The notes under the pieces are model-generated. The model did no database searches, was not told where the DNA came from, and saw only the letters and a list, made by a program, of their open reading frames with translations. Positions 20,471-29,336 of a stretch of 64,000 bases of DNA are shown here, one piece after another (position 1 is the first letter of the stretch; each line of letters begins with the position of its first letter). This DNA comes from Hoeflea sp038900095 (GTDB taxonomy: Bacteria > Pseudomonadota > Alphaproteobacteria > Rhizobiales > Rhizobiaceae): the NCBI RefSeq assembly GCF_038900095.1, contig NZ_JBBMQQ010000012.1:47210-111209 (forward strand), read 5' to 3'. The position numbers were made by a program, and so were the translations under genes.

Positions 20471-21655
20471 CTACTGTTTTCCCTGATCCCTGGCAGCCTT
20501 GGTTGCATGGGTGACAACGGAAAAACTCTCTGGCGTTTCCGGCCCCTCTTCACCGGTGATCCGGGCGACAAGGCAGTCGGCCATGCGATGGGCGATGCCG
20601 AAGCTGATCTTGAAACCACCCGCCATCGCCAGGATGCCCGGCGCGCCCGGCACAGGCCCCAGCATCGGATCGCGCCCGATGGCACGCGGACGCACCCCGG
20701 CCCAACGGCGGATCACCGGCGCATCCTTGATCAGCGGGCAGAGCTTTCGGGCCCGCTTGAGGACGTCCTCGAGCCTCTCATCGGTGCCGTACGGATCATC
20801 GAATTCGTTCTCGCTGGTCGAGCCCACGGCGACACGGCCGTTCTCATGGGCGATGACATAGACGCCGTCCTCATAGACCAACGGCAAATCGGGCGGAGCA
20901 CCGGCATCGAGAAGTGCTGCCTGGCCCTTGACGCCACTGCCCAGCGATTGCGCCGGGAGGCCCGCCAGGCGGGCGATCATCGGGAGGGCATCAACCCCGT
21001 TTGCCAGCGCGAGATGAGCGAAGCCGACATTTGATCCGTCCGACAATGTCGCCAACCTGTCGCCCGGCGCCACGTCGACGACTTCGACGCCAAGACGAAG
21101 ATCGAAGTTCGGCATTACCGCGAGGCTCGACAACAGCGCATCGATCAAACCGGGCGGAGAAATCCGCGCCGACAGCGTCTCCTGGACAATGCCGTGCGGA
21201 GCCCGCACGATGTTTGGCCAATCTCCCCGGTCTGGCGTGTGACTGACCGTATAGGCAAACCGCGTGCCCCAATTGGCGGCCGCATCGGCGATCCGGTCCA
21301 TCGCCGTGATCCGGCTGCGCTCGGTGGCCAGCGGCAATATCCGGCCGACACGGCGATAGCCGCAAACGACACCTGTTTCCGATTGCAGCCGCGCGACCTC
21401 GTCCTCGAGATCGACAAGGGCGCGGAACTGGAAATCCTTTTTGCCGTTCCAGCGTTCGGGACTGTGCGGCATGAGTGCGCCGAGAAATCCGCCGCTGGCG
21501 CCGTCGCCGGGATTGCCGCGTTCGACCAGAGTGACCGACAGGCCGGCACGCGCCGCCTTGAGCGCAAGCCACAATCCCGCCACCCCGGCTCCTGCAACCA
21601 ACAGGTCAGGCGTGGCTTGACCGCCGTGCGATGCAGCTTTATCGGCAACAGCCAT
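20471..21655 (-). CDS. FAD-dependent oxidoreductase, MnmC C-terminal-domain-like
   Basis: A DAO-superfamily flavoenzyme of 394 residues. The FAD site is LLVAGAGVAGLWLALKAARAG at the N terminus, and GASGGFLGALMPHSPERWN matches the region after the dinucleotide site in MnmC2 and glycine oxidases. It diverges from the MnmD methyltransferase gene with overlapping start codons, so it is probably the separated oxidase half of MnmC, converting cmnm5(s2)U34 to nm5(s2)U34 in tRNA. A glycine/amine oxidase of the ThiO type is the alternative. Start at the ATG 21655 rather than a TTG six codons upstream. Confidence 0.75.
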   Translation of the reverse strand: MAVADKAASHGGQATPDLLVAGAGVAGLWLALKAARAGLSVTLVERGNPGDGASGGFLGALMPHSPERWNGKKDFQFRALVDLEDEVARLQSETGVVCGYRRVGRILPLATERSRITAMDRIADAAANWGTRFAYTVSHTPDRGDWPNIVRAPHGIVQETLSARISPPGLIDALLSSLAVMPNFDLRLGVEVVDVAPGDRLATLSDGSNVGFAHLALANGVDALPMIARLAGLPAQSLGSGVKGQAALLDAGAPPDLPLVYEDGVYVIAHENGRVAVGSTSENEFDDPYGTDERLEDVLKRARKLCPLIKDAPVIRRWAGVRPRAIGRDPMLGPVPGAPGILAMAGGFKISFGIAHRMADCLVARITGEEGPETPESFSVVTHATKAARDQGKQ

Positions 21656-22424
21656 GATCGATCCCCCTGACAAAGATGACGACAGTCCGCGCCAGCGCCC
21701 CCCGCTGTCGTGGCATGCGGGCGATATGCCCTATTCCGAGGAATTTGGCGACTTCTATTATTCCAAGGCGGATGGACGGGACGAATGCCGACACGTGTTC
21801 CTGGCCGGAAACGGGCTGCCGGAACGCTTTGCCGACAAGCAGCACTTTGTCATCGCGGAACTGGGTTTTGGCACCGGGCTCAACTTCATCGAGACCTGGG
21901 CTGTCTGGGAGAATGCGGTCGAGAAAGGCGCGCGGCTGGACTTCCACTCCTTCGAGCTGCGGCTGCTTGACCGTGACGACATGAAACGCGCGCTGGCAGC
22001 CTGGCCGGACCTTGGGCCGAGGGCGGAGGAGCTGATCGCGGCATGGCCGGACCGGCCGAAAGGCGACATTGTGGTCGCGTTCGAAAGCTGCGGGAGACCG
22101 GTCAAGCTGCATATTCATTCAGGGCTGGCCCTGGAGCAGGTCGCAGGTGCGGATTTTGCCGCTGACGCCTGGTATCTCGACGGGTTTTCACCGGCCCGCA
22201 ACCCGGACATGTGGTCGGCCGAGCTGATGGGAGCCGTCGCGGAGCGGACATGCGAGGGTGGGACTTTCGCCACCTATTCCGCCGCCGGCTGGGTGCGGCG
22301 CAACCTGCAGGCCGCGGGTTTTGCGGTGGAAAAGCGTCCGGGCCATGCCGGCAAGCGCGACATGAGCGTTGGCATCCTGGCGGCCGGGCTGCCTGTTTCC
22401 GGGCAAACCAGGCCTGCCGAGTGA
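21654..22424 (+). CDS. mnmD: tRNA 5-methylaminomethyl-2-thiouridine methyltransferase
   Basis: The stand-alone methyltransferase corresponding to the N-terminal half of E. coli MnmC; it makes mnm5(s2)U34 in the tRNA wobble position. The 256 residues show LSWHAGDMPYSEEFGDFYYS, VFLAGNGLPER, the SAM-binding ELGFGTGLNFIE and the catalytic-site YLDGFSPARNPDMW. The start codon at 21654 overlaps by two bases the start codon of the opposite-strand oxidase, leaving no room for a promoter between them; promoters must lie inside the neighbouring frames. Confidence 0.92.
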   Translation: MIDPPDKDDDSPRQRPPLSWHAGDMPYSEEFGDFYYSKADGRDECRHVFLAGNGLPERFADKQHFVIAELGFGTGLNFIETWAVWENAVEKGARLDFHSFELRLLDRDDMKRALAAWPDLGPRAEELIAAWPDRPKGDIVVAFESCGRPVKLHIHSGLALEQVAGADFAADAWYLDGFSPARNPDMWSAELMGAVAERTCEGGTFATYSAAGWVRRNLQAAGFAVEKRPGHAGKRDMSVGILAAGLPVSGQTRPAE

Positions 22425-22465
22425 GATGATGGCTCAATGGCCGGAATGAGCGCCTGACGCGCTTG

Positions 22466-22484
22466 AGCCGGACGAAATCCGGTT
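22466..22484. terminator. Small stem-loop between mnmD and the hybrid kinase gene
   Basis: AGCCGGA at 22466 pairs with TCCGGTT ending at 22484, closing on the loop CGAAA. It lies in the 60-base gap between two convergent genes and touches the kinase stop codon. There is no T run, so intrinsic termination would be weak. Confidence 0.3.
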
Positions 22485-25400
22485 CAGCCGTGAGTGATCC
22501 GTGCGGCAATGGACTCGGGCAGCCACTCGCGTATCTTGGCTTCGAGCTTTTCCGGGCTGATCGGCTTGGACAGGTAATCATCCATGCCCGCCTCCAGGCA
22601 ACGCTCCTTGTCGCCGGTCAGCGCATGCGCGGTGACACCGACGATGGGAGTGCGACCGGGAGCAGCGGCTTCAGCTTCAGCCTCGGCTTCCCGAATGGCC
22701 TGGGTTGCCTGATGGCCGTTCATGACAGGCATGGAAACATCCATCAGGATCATCGCCGGGCGATGGCTCTTCCAGACCTCAAAGGCGCTGCCGCCATTGT
22801 CGACAATCCGGTACCGCAGTCCCATCTCATCGAGGATCTGGGTGAAGACGATCTGGTTGACCTCATTGTCTTCCGCAACAAGCAGGTCAAGACGGCTGTT
22901 GTCCCCGGTGTCTTCCGCAGCTGAAACCCGCTCGGGCCTTGAAGGTCGGGGTGTTGTGACTGCCGGCCTTGTAATTGGCGTGGCAGACGATTGCTGGTCA
23001 GCAGCGGCAGCTGGCGTGGAAGCCTCTGCAACCTTGCTGGCCTGGTTCTGGGCTGCGACCTGAAGCACGTCGACAATCGTCTCCAGCAGCAGCGAGGAGC
23101 GCGCCGGTTTCATCAATGTCGCCTGCACAGCCCCCTTGCGCACGTCGGTATCCGCGGAGTTGAGGTCCATGGAGGTGAGCATGACGATGGCCGGCTTGTC
23201 AGGACCGAAGGTCTGACGGATGGCGCGGGCCGTCATCAGCCCATCCATTTCCGGCATGTGATAATCGAGAATGACCACATCGACAGGAACACCGAACTTC
23301 TTCGCAGCGGCAAGCACCTCGAGACCTTCCTGCCCCGAAACCGCGGCGCAGGAGTCAAAGCCCCAGGCGGTCAGCTGCTCGATCAGGATGGATCTGTTGA
23401 CGGGATTGTCGTCAATGGCCAGCACCCTGGCGCCGGAGACATCGACTGGGGCAATCCGGGCACGCACGAATGTTTCCTGGTCGACCGGAAGGCTGATTTC
23501 AACCGTGAACACGGATCCTTCGCCAACCTTGCTTGCGGCATGAATGGTGCCATCCATCAGCTGGACCAGCTTGGATGTGATCGCCAGGCCAAGTCCGGTT
23601 CCCTCGTGCCTGCGGGTGGAGGAATTGTCGACCTGCGAGAACTTCTCGAACACGGCTTCCAGCTTGTCGGGCGGAATGCCCATTCCGGTGTCGTGCACGT
23701 GGATTGCCAGATCGAGCATGTCGGCATCGTTGACCGAACCGGTAACTTCTATGAGCACATGCCCGGCTTCGGTAAACTTGATGGCGTTGCCGGCAAGATT
23801 GGTGATGATCTGACGCAGCCGTCCGACATCGCCCACGACCCGCGGAGGAAGCGCCGGGTCGATCCGGACGATGAGTTCAATGTCCTTCTCCACAGCGCGG
23901 CTTGAAATCAGGGACGCCACATCCTCGACGGTTTCGGACAGATCGAATGGAGCCTGATCGAGCACAAGCTGCCCGGCGTCAATCTTCGAGAAGTCCAGAA
24001 TGTCATTGATGATGGTAAGCAGCGCATTACCGGACTTGACGATGATATCCGTGAATGTGCGCTGGCGGGTATCAAGTTCGGTCCTCGCCAGAAGTTCCGC
24101 CATGCCCAGAACGCCGTTCATCGGCGTACGGATCTCGTGGCTCATATTGGCAAGGAATTCGGATTTCGCGCGGTCTGCCATCTCCGCCTTGACGACGAGA
24201 TGCTGCAGCTCCTCCTCGCGGCGCTTGGCCTCAGAGATATCGGTGTAGGTAATGATCATCGAGCCGGCATCGGTCGGCTTGCCATCGATCCGAAGCCAGC
24301 GACCGGAGGTGGTCTGGCGTTCGATCGTGTGAGCGATCATCTTGTCGTGGCACTCATTGACCCTTGCGCGGGTAGCCTTGGCCTTTTCGTCGCTTCCGTA
24401 ATCGCCGCGTCGCTGACAGAAATCGAAGAAATCATTGAGGTCCTTGCCGGTGGCTGCAACCTCACGCGGAACCTCGAGCATCTCGAAGAATGTGTCGTTG
24501 GCGAACTGGATGAGGTTGTTGCTGGTCACCATCAACCCCTGAGCCATCGCCCCGGCGGCCCCGCGAAGCAGTTCACTGGCCCGCTCCATCTCGGCCCTGG
24601 CGAGATCAAGCTCCTGTTCACGCTGCTTGAGTTCGGAGACATCGAAATAGGATATCATCCGCTTGCCTTCCGACAGCGCACGGACCGAATAGATCATGGT
24701 GCGTCCGTCGGCACGGGAGAACTCGCGCGGCTCGACATAGCCGGCGCGGATTTCCTCCAGCCGTGCGGCGATATAGTCGTCGAAATCTTCCTCGGCGACC
24801 TGGTAAATGCCGTTTTCCCGGTTGACATCGATAAGCTGGCGGAAGGGAGCACCGATGTAATCGTCCCGGGCGGGAATTTTCCAGATCCGGAAGAACGCAC
24901 CGTTGATCAGTTCGACATTGGAGTCCCTGTCGACAACCACCATGCCCATGTGCATGGCCTCGATGACGCTTTCCAGATCGGCCTTGTGCAGTTCGGCGCG
25001 GCGCTGCGCTTCATACACCTCCTGCTCGCGGCGTTTCATGTCACTGACGTTGATGGTGGTTCCCAGCAGGTATCGCCTGCCCGCCGGTCCATCGAAGCCG
25101 ACCTTGCGGTCAATCAGCCGGAGCGTGTCGCCCTGCGCGTTTTGCAGTTCGATTTCGCGCTCCATCAGGCCGCTGCCGTTCATCGCTTCCGCATCGGCTT
25201 CCCGCAGCGCGCCGCCCTGGTCGCCAAAGATCTGGAAATCATCCCTGCCGAGCATGTCCGCTTCGGAATGCCCGGTCAGCTCACCATGAGCGCGGTTGAC
25301 GTAGATGTAGCGGTAGTCCTCATCCTTGACGAAGCTTGAAACCGGCATCTCGTCGAGGATCGCGCGAAACAGATGGTTTTCCGCCGCCTTGCTTTCCAAG

Positions 25401-26356
25401 GCGGTTTCGCGTGCCTTCAGCTCGGTGACATCGACCCGCAAGCCCAGGGTGTAGCCATCCTTGAGACCGCGGTTGATGATGCGTATCCACCGGCCATTCC
25501 TGAGCTGTTCGACCGTGGCCTTGCCGTAATCGCGATGAACCGCCATGCGGTTTTCGATCCATGCCCTGCGTGCATCCGGCTCTTCTTCCGCACTGAAGCT
25601 GCAGGAGGCTTCCAGGACCTCGGAAAGCGATGCTCCGACCTCAAGCGTGTAATCGGGCGCCGTCATGGCATCCATTGCCGGATTGACGTAGATGAGAACA
25701 TCGTTGGGATCGTAGAGCACGATGCCGACGTCCATGCAGTCGAAGATTTCGTTGAAACGGTCCAGAATCGACTGGTCGGCGTTGGCGTCACCGGCTGGTT
25801 TCTGGCTTTCCGATGTTTTCCGGTCGGGCTGGCCATCAGTCTTCGGACTGTTTTCAACCGGCATGGCGCTCGCCAGGGATGGCGGCTGCGCATCTTCCGG
25901 ATGTGCCTTGTCTGCCTGCCCGGTTTCGAATCGGACACCCGCGATCGGTTCGAAATGACCGACTATGAACGTCTTGCCGGAGGCCTGCCGCTGGCGCTGG
26001 ATACGGATGCGGTAACGGCCGCCCTTGAGCGGGTGCGAAAACAGGGCAACCTGATCCTTGCCGAAAACAAGGCTGCGGCGCTCTTTCTCGTCGCGGTCGT
26101 TCTGCTCAATGGATTCAAAATGCTGATGACTTTGCTGACCGATCAGGGCAGCGGGCTGGCAGTCCCACAATTCGGCGTAGGCAAGGTTGACCGCAAGATA
26201 GCGCAGTTCCGAATCCTTGACGAAAGCGGGATTGGGATCGCTAGAAACCTGTGCGCAGGCATTGGCAAGCGAATCATCGCCCTCGATACTTTCCACGTCA
26301 TCCACCCGGCAGTCCCCATTGATGCAAGCAATCGCCCAATTCTGCACCGACAACAT
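22484..26356 (-). CDS. Multi-PAS hybrid sensor histidine kinase with two receiver domains
   Basis: A 1290-residue signalling protein without membrane helices, so probably a cytoplasmic sensor. About five PAS segments precede the kinase: near 40-140, 200-315, 325-440, 460-575 and 595-715. Then come HisKA (FLANMSHEIRTPMNG, phospho-His740), HATPase (LAGNAIKFT; DTGMGIP; GTGLGLA), REC1 (phospho-Asp1031 in LDYHMPEMDG, Lys1083) and REC2 (Asp1206 in LMDVSMPVMNG, Lys1264). All phosphotransfer residues are present; no Hpt domain is fused, so a separate phosphotransferase must pass the signal on. It has no regulator partner nearby. The ATG 26356 has no clear ribosome site. A near-CtrA motif lies 25 bases upstream. 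Confidence 0.93.
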   Translation of the reverse strand: MLSVQNWAIACINGDCRVDDVESIEGDDSLANACAQVSSDPNPAFVKDSELRYLAVNLAYAELWDCQPAALIGQQSHQHFESIEQNDRDEKERRSLVFGKDQVALFSHPLKGGRYRIRIQRQRQASGKTFIVGHFEPIAGVRFETGQADKAHPEDAQPPSLASAMPVENSPKTDGQPDRKTSESQKPAGDANADQSILDRFNEIFDCMDVGIVLYDPNDVLIYVNPAMDAMTAPDYTLEVGASLSEVLEASCSFSAEEEPDARRAWIENRMAVHRDYGKATVEQLRNGRWIRIINRGLKDGYTLGLRVDVTELKARETALESKAAENHLFRAILDEMPVSSFVKDEDYRYIYVNRAHGELTGHSEADMLGRDDFQIFGDQGGALREADAEAMNGSGLMEREIELQNAQGDTLRLIDRKVGFDGPAGRRYLLGTTINVSDMKRREQEVYEAQRRAELHKADLESVIEAMHMGMVVVDRDSNVELINGAFFRIWKIPARDDYIGAPFRQLIDVNRENGIYQVAEEDFDDYIAARLEEIRAGYVEPREFSRADGRTMIYSVRALSEGKRMISYFDVSELKQREQELDLARAEMERASELLRGAAGAMAQGLMVTSNNLIQFANDTFFEMLEVPREVAATGKDLNDFFDFCQRRGDYGSDEKAKATRARVNECHDKMIAHTIERQTTSGRWLRIDGKPTDAGSMIITYTDISEAKRREEELQHLVVKAEMADRAKSEFLANMSHEIRTPMNGVLGMAELLARTELDTRQRTFTDIIVKSGNALLTIINDILDFSKIDAGQLVLDQAPFDLSETVEDVASLISSRAVEKDIELIVRIDPALPPRVVGDVGRLRQIITNLAGNAIKFTEAGHVLIEVTGSVNDADMLDLAIHVHDTGMGIPPDKLEAVFEKFSQVDNSSTRRHEGTGLGLAITSKLVQLMDGTIHAASKVGEGSVFTVEISLPVDQETFVRARIAPVDVSGARVLAIDDNPVNRSILIEQLTAWGFDSCAAVSGQEGLEVLAAAKKFGVPVDVVILDYHMPEMDGLMTARAIRQTFGPDKPAIVMLTSMDLNSADTDVRKGAVQATLMKPARSSLLLETIVDVLQVAAQNQASKVAEASTPAAAADQQSSATPITRPAVTTPRPSRPERVSAAEDTGDNSRLDLLVAEDNEVNQIVFTQILDEMGLRYRIVDNGGSAFEVWKSHRPAMILMDVSMPVMNGHQATQAIREAEAEAEAAAPGRTPIVGVTAHALTGDKERCLEAGMDDYLSKPISPEKLEAKIREWLPESIAARITHG

Positions 26357-26380
26357 TGCACATTGGCTTTGAACAAAGCG

Positions 26381-26395
26381 TTAACCATCAATTAC
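26381..26395. promoter_or_regulatory. Near-consensus CtrA box upstream of hybrid kinase
   Basis: TTAACCATCAATTAC is TTAA-N7-TTAC, one base off the CtrA consensus. It lies 25-39 bases before the start codon of the hybrid kinase gene (minus strand) and about 190 bases before the MttB-family gene on the other strand. Functional relevance is conjecture. Confidence 0.3.
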
Positions 26396-26584
26396 GGATA
26401 AGCCGTCCGGCTTTTGCGAAACTGTATCCCGCATTCAAACCGCCAATGCCGCCACCGGCACCATGCGTCGCAAACCGGCTTGCCGGATTGTTCTGTCCGG
26501 CATAGCGTCACGTTTCACGGAGTCTGCGGCCAATCCATTGCGGCCGGGCGAAGCCATATAACGCAACCAGTCAGGGCGCCCCAC

Positions 26585-28183
26585 ATGAGCAAGATCGAGG
26601 ACATTGTTGCCAGTGCAATAGAGAACACCGCAGGCACTCCGGAAAGGCGCAGGCGCGCCGGCGGCGGGCGTGGCGGAGACCGCGGCAAAGGCAGGAAAAG
26701 CCCCGCAACCTTGCGCTACCGCTCGATCCTCAACACCCAGGACCCGTCACTGCTGCTGTCTGAAGAAGGGCTGGAGGCCATCCATGAAGCCTCGCTCACT
26801 GTGCTTGAGACCATCGGCATGGACTTCATGCTCAAGGACGCGCGTGACCGGCTTGCAGCTGCGGGTGCAGAGGTTGTCGCAGGCAGCGAACGGGTGCGGC
26901 TTGACCGCAGCCTGATCATGGATCTGGTCGGCAAGGCGCCCGGCCCCTTCACGCTGCATGCCCGCAATCCGGAGCGCAATATCGCCATCGGCGGGAAAAA
27001 CCTCGCATTCGCCCAGGTCGCATCTGCCCCCTATTGCTCGGACCGGGACAATGGCCGGCGAACAGGAACACAGGAGGACTTCCGCAACTTGATCAAACTG
27101 GCGCAATCCTTCGACATCATTCACATGACCGGCGGTTATCCGGTGGAGCCGACCGACATTCACGCCTCTGTGCGCCATCTCGATTGCCTGTCGGACCTGG
27201 TCAAGCTCACAGACAAGCCATTCCATGCCTATTCCCTGGGCAGAGAGCGCAATCTTGATGCACTGGAGATCGCGCGCATCGGCCGTGGCGTGAGCGCCGA
27301 GCAGATGGAAGCCGAGCCTTCGCTGTTCACGATCATCAATGCCTCTTCGCCGCTTCGCTACGACGCACCGATGCTGCAAGGCATCATCGAGATGTCATCG
27401 CGCAACCAGGTGGTGGTGATCACGCCGTTCACGCTTGCGGGTGCAATGGCCCCGGTGACCGTTGCCGGTGCCCTGGTGCAGCAGAATGCCGAGGCGCTGG
27501 CCGGCATCGCCTTCACCCAGCTTGTCCGGCCGGGTGCACCGGTGGTCTATGGCGGGTTTACCTCGAATGTCGACATGAAATCAGGTGCTCCGGCCTTCGG
27601 AACGCCCGAATACATGAAAGCAGTGATGGCCGGCGGACAGCTGGCGCGGCGCTACGGAATACCCTATCGCACCTCGAACACCTGCGCGGCCAACACGCTC
27701 GACGCCCAGTCGGCTTATGAATCGATGATGTCGCTTTGGGGCGTGGTGCAGGGCGGCGGCAATTTCATCATGCATGCGGCCGGATGGATGGAGGGCGGGC
27801 TGACGGCGTCATTCGAGAAATTCGTGATGGATGTCGACATGCTGCAGATGGTCGCCGAATTCCTGACGCCGCTCGACACCAGCCCGGAAGCGCTGGCGAT
27901 GGATGCTATCGCGGAAGTCGGCCCCGGCGGGCACTATTTCGGTACCGCGCACACGCTGTCGCGCTACGAGACCGCATTCTACTCGCCGATCCTGTCTGAC
28001 TGGCGCAATTTCGAAAGCTGGAGCCAGGCCGGTCAACCGACCACCTACGACCACGCCAACCGGGTGTGGAAGGAAACACTGGCGAATTACGAGGCGCCGC
28101 CGCTGGACGCGGCAATTGCAGAAGAGCTCGACGCCTTTGTCGCGAGGCGCAAGGAAGAAGGCGGCGTGCCGACAGATTTCTGA
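26585..28183 (+). CDS. Trimethylamine methyltransferase (MttB) family protein, no pyrrolysine codon
   Basis: A 532-residue member of the MttB superfamily of corrinoid-dependent methyltransferases. The ATG at 26585 gives MSKIEDIVASAIEN followed by an Arg/Gly-rich linker (residues about 20-40) and the TIM-barrel domain. No in-frame TAG occurs, so pyrrolysine, essential in true trimethylamine methyltransferases, is absent; the non-pyrrolysine relatives act on quaternary amines such as glycine betaine. No corrinoid protein, RamA-like activator or MtbA gene is nearby. Convergent with the DMT transporter gene, with stop codons directly abutting. Confidence 0.85.
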   Translation: MSKIEDIVASAIENTAGTPERRRRAGGGRGGDRGKGRKSPATLRYRSILNTQDPSLLLSEEGLEAIHEASLTVLETIGMDFMLKDARDRLAAAGAEVVAGSERVRLDRSLIMDLVGKAPGPFTLHARNPERNIAIGGKNLAFAQVASAPYCSDRDNGRRTGTQEDFRNLIKLAQSFDIIHMTGGYPVEPTDIHASVRHLDCLSDLVKLTDKPFHAYSLGRERNLDALEIARIGRGVSAEQMEAEPSLFTIINASSPLRYDAPMLQGIIEMSSRNQVVVITPFTLAGAMAPVTVAGALVQQNAEALAGIAFTQLVRPGAPVVYGGFTSNVDMKSGAPAFGTPEYMKAVMAGGQLARRYGIPYRTSNTCAANTLDAQSAYESMMSLWGVVQGGGNFIMHAAGWMEGGLTASFEKFVMDVDMLQMVAEFLTPLDTSPEALAMDAIAEVGPGGHYFGTAHTLSRYETAFYSPILSDWRNFESWSQAGQPTTYDHANRVWKETLANYEAPPLDAAIAEELDAFVARRKEEGGVPTDF

Positions 28184-29071
28184 TCAGGCAATCACCCGGG
28201 TCTTGCGATTGGTCAGCCAGACGCCAATGACAACAATCAGGGTGCCGATGATCATCGGCACCGTCAGCGCTTCGCCAAAGAGAAACCAGCTTTCGACCGC
28301 GACGGCGGGCGGCACCAGATAGGTGAGCGAGGCGGCGCGGGAAACCTGGCCCCGCCTGATGAGATACAGCAGCAACATGATCGAGACCAGGGATAGGCCG
28401 AAAACGGACCAGCCCATGGCCAGGGCGAATTCCAGGTTCCAGTCGATCCGCAGCGGCTCGATCAACAGCGCCAGCGGCGTGACCACGAGGAACCCTCCGA
28501 CATATTGCAGCGCTGCAATGGCGCGCAGATCGCCCTCCTGCAGGTACCGCTTCTGGTAGATGGTTCCGGCGGTGACCGACGCCATGGCAAACACGTTGAC
28601 CAGCAGCGGCACCAGCGCCAGCTGGAGCATGGCGGCGTCGAGCGCCACAAGCCGGGGCAGGATCGCAACGCTCAGGCCTGCAAACCCGAGAACGACGCCA
28701 AGCTTTTGCGGCCCGGTCAAACGCTCGCCCACGATCAAGGGTGCGGCCAGCGCCGTCAGCAAGGGCTGCAGGGCCGCGATGAGGCCGGAAACCGATGACG
28801 GCACGCCTTGGGAGATGGCCCACCAGACGCCACCAAGATAGATGCCATGCAGGAATACGCCCGACAAGATCGCGTGCCCCCACCCGGCGCGGGTTGTGGG
28901 CCAGAGTGCCCGGCTTGCAAAGGTGATCACGGTGAAAAGGGCTGCGGCGAGCGTGAAGCGCAAGCTCAGGAAGGTCAGCGGATCGGCGTGAGGGCTGGCA
29001 TATTTTGCCACGATCCACCCCGTGGACCAGAGCAAAACGAACAGGGCCGGAGCAATGCGGTCGAGAGTCAT
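28184..29071 (-). CDS. DMT-superfamily (EamA) transporter
   Basis: A 295-residue permease with ten predicted membrane helices in two EamA repeats (FVLLWSTGWIVAKYASPHADP in the first; LALAMGWSVFGLSLVSIMLL in the second). The family exports metabolites such as amino acids or nucleotides; the substrate cannot be told. The stop codon abuts that of the MttB-like gene. It diverges from the Anbu operon across a 265-base gap. Confidence 0.88.
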   Translation of the reverse strand: MTLDRIAPALFVLLWSTGWIVAKYASPHADPLTFLSLRFTLAAALFTVITFASRALWPTTRAGWGHAILSGVFLHGIYLGGVWWAISQGVPSSVSGLIAALQPLLTALAAPLIVGERLTGPQKLGVVLGFAGLSVAILPRLVALDAAMLQLALVPLLVNVFAMASVTAGTIYQKRYLQEGDLRAIAALQYVGGFLVVTPLALLIEPLRIDWNLEFALAMGWSVFGLSLVSIMLLLYLIRRGQVSRAASLTYLVPPAVAVESWFLFGEALTVPMIIGTLIVVIGVWLTNRKTRVIA

Positions 29072-29336
29072 GTGGGGAATCCAAGCCTGGTGCGTACCGA
29101 TGATGCCGCTTCCGGCGTTGTGGACACAACCGAGCGATACCCCCGGTTTTTATCAGAAGCAAGACCGGAGGCCCGCACCATCCGGCACGCAATGTCGGCC
29201 GCCCGGCAAACAGGGACCCAAAAGCAACACCGGCCAAAAAAAACAATAAACCGCCGGAACCTCAGAAATCCTGCATGGTTCTTGCTTTCTATTTCACGAT
29301 GCGCTCATATGATTGCAAAAGGGGAGCACCAAACAC

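Noticed and set aside
26585..28183. Possible pyrrolysine-encoding trimethylamine methyltransferase
   Set aside because: The frame runs to TGA with no in-frame TAG, and no pyrrolysine genes are in the window.
27906..29246. A 446-codon minus-strand frame over the DMT transporter
   Set aside because: It is in another frame over a clear ten-helix EamA protein and has no family likeness.
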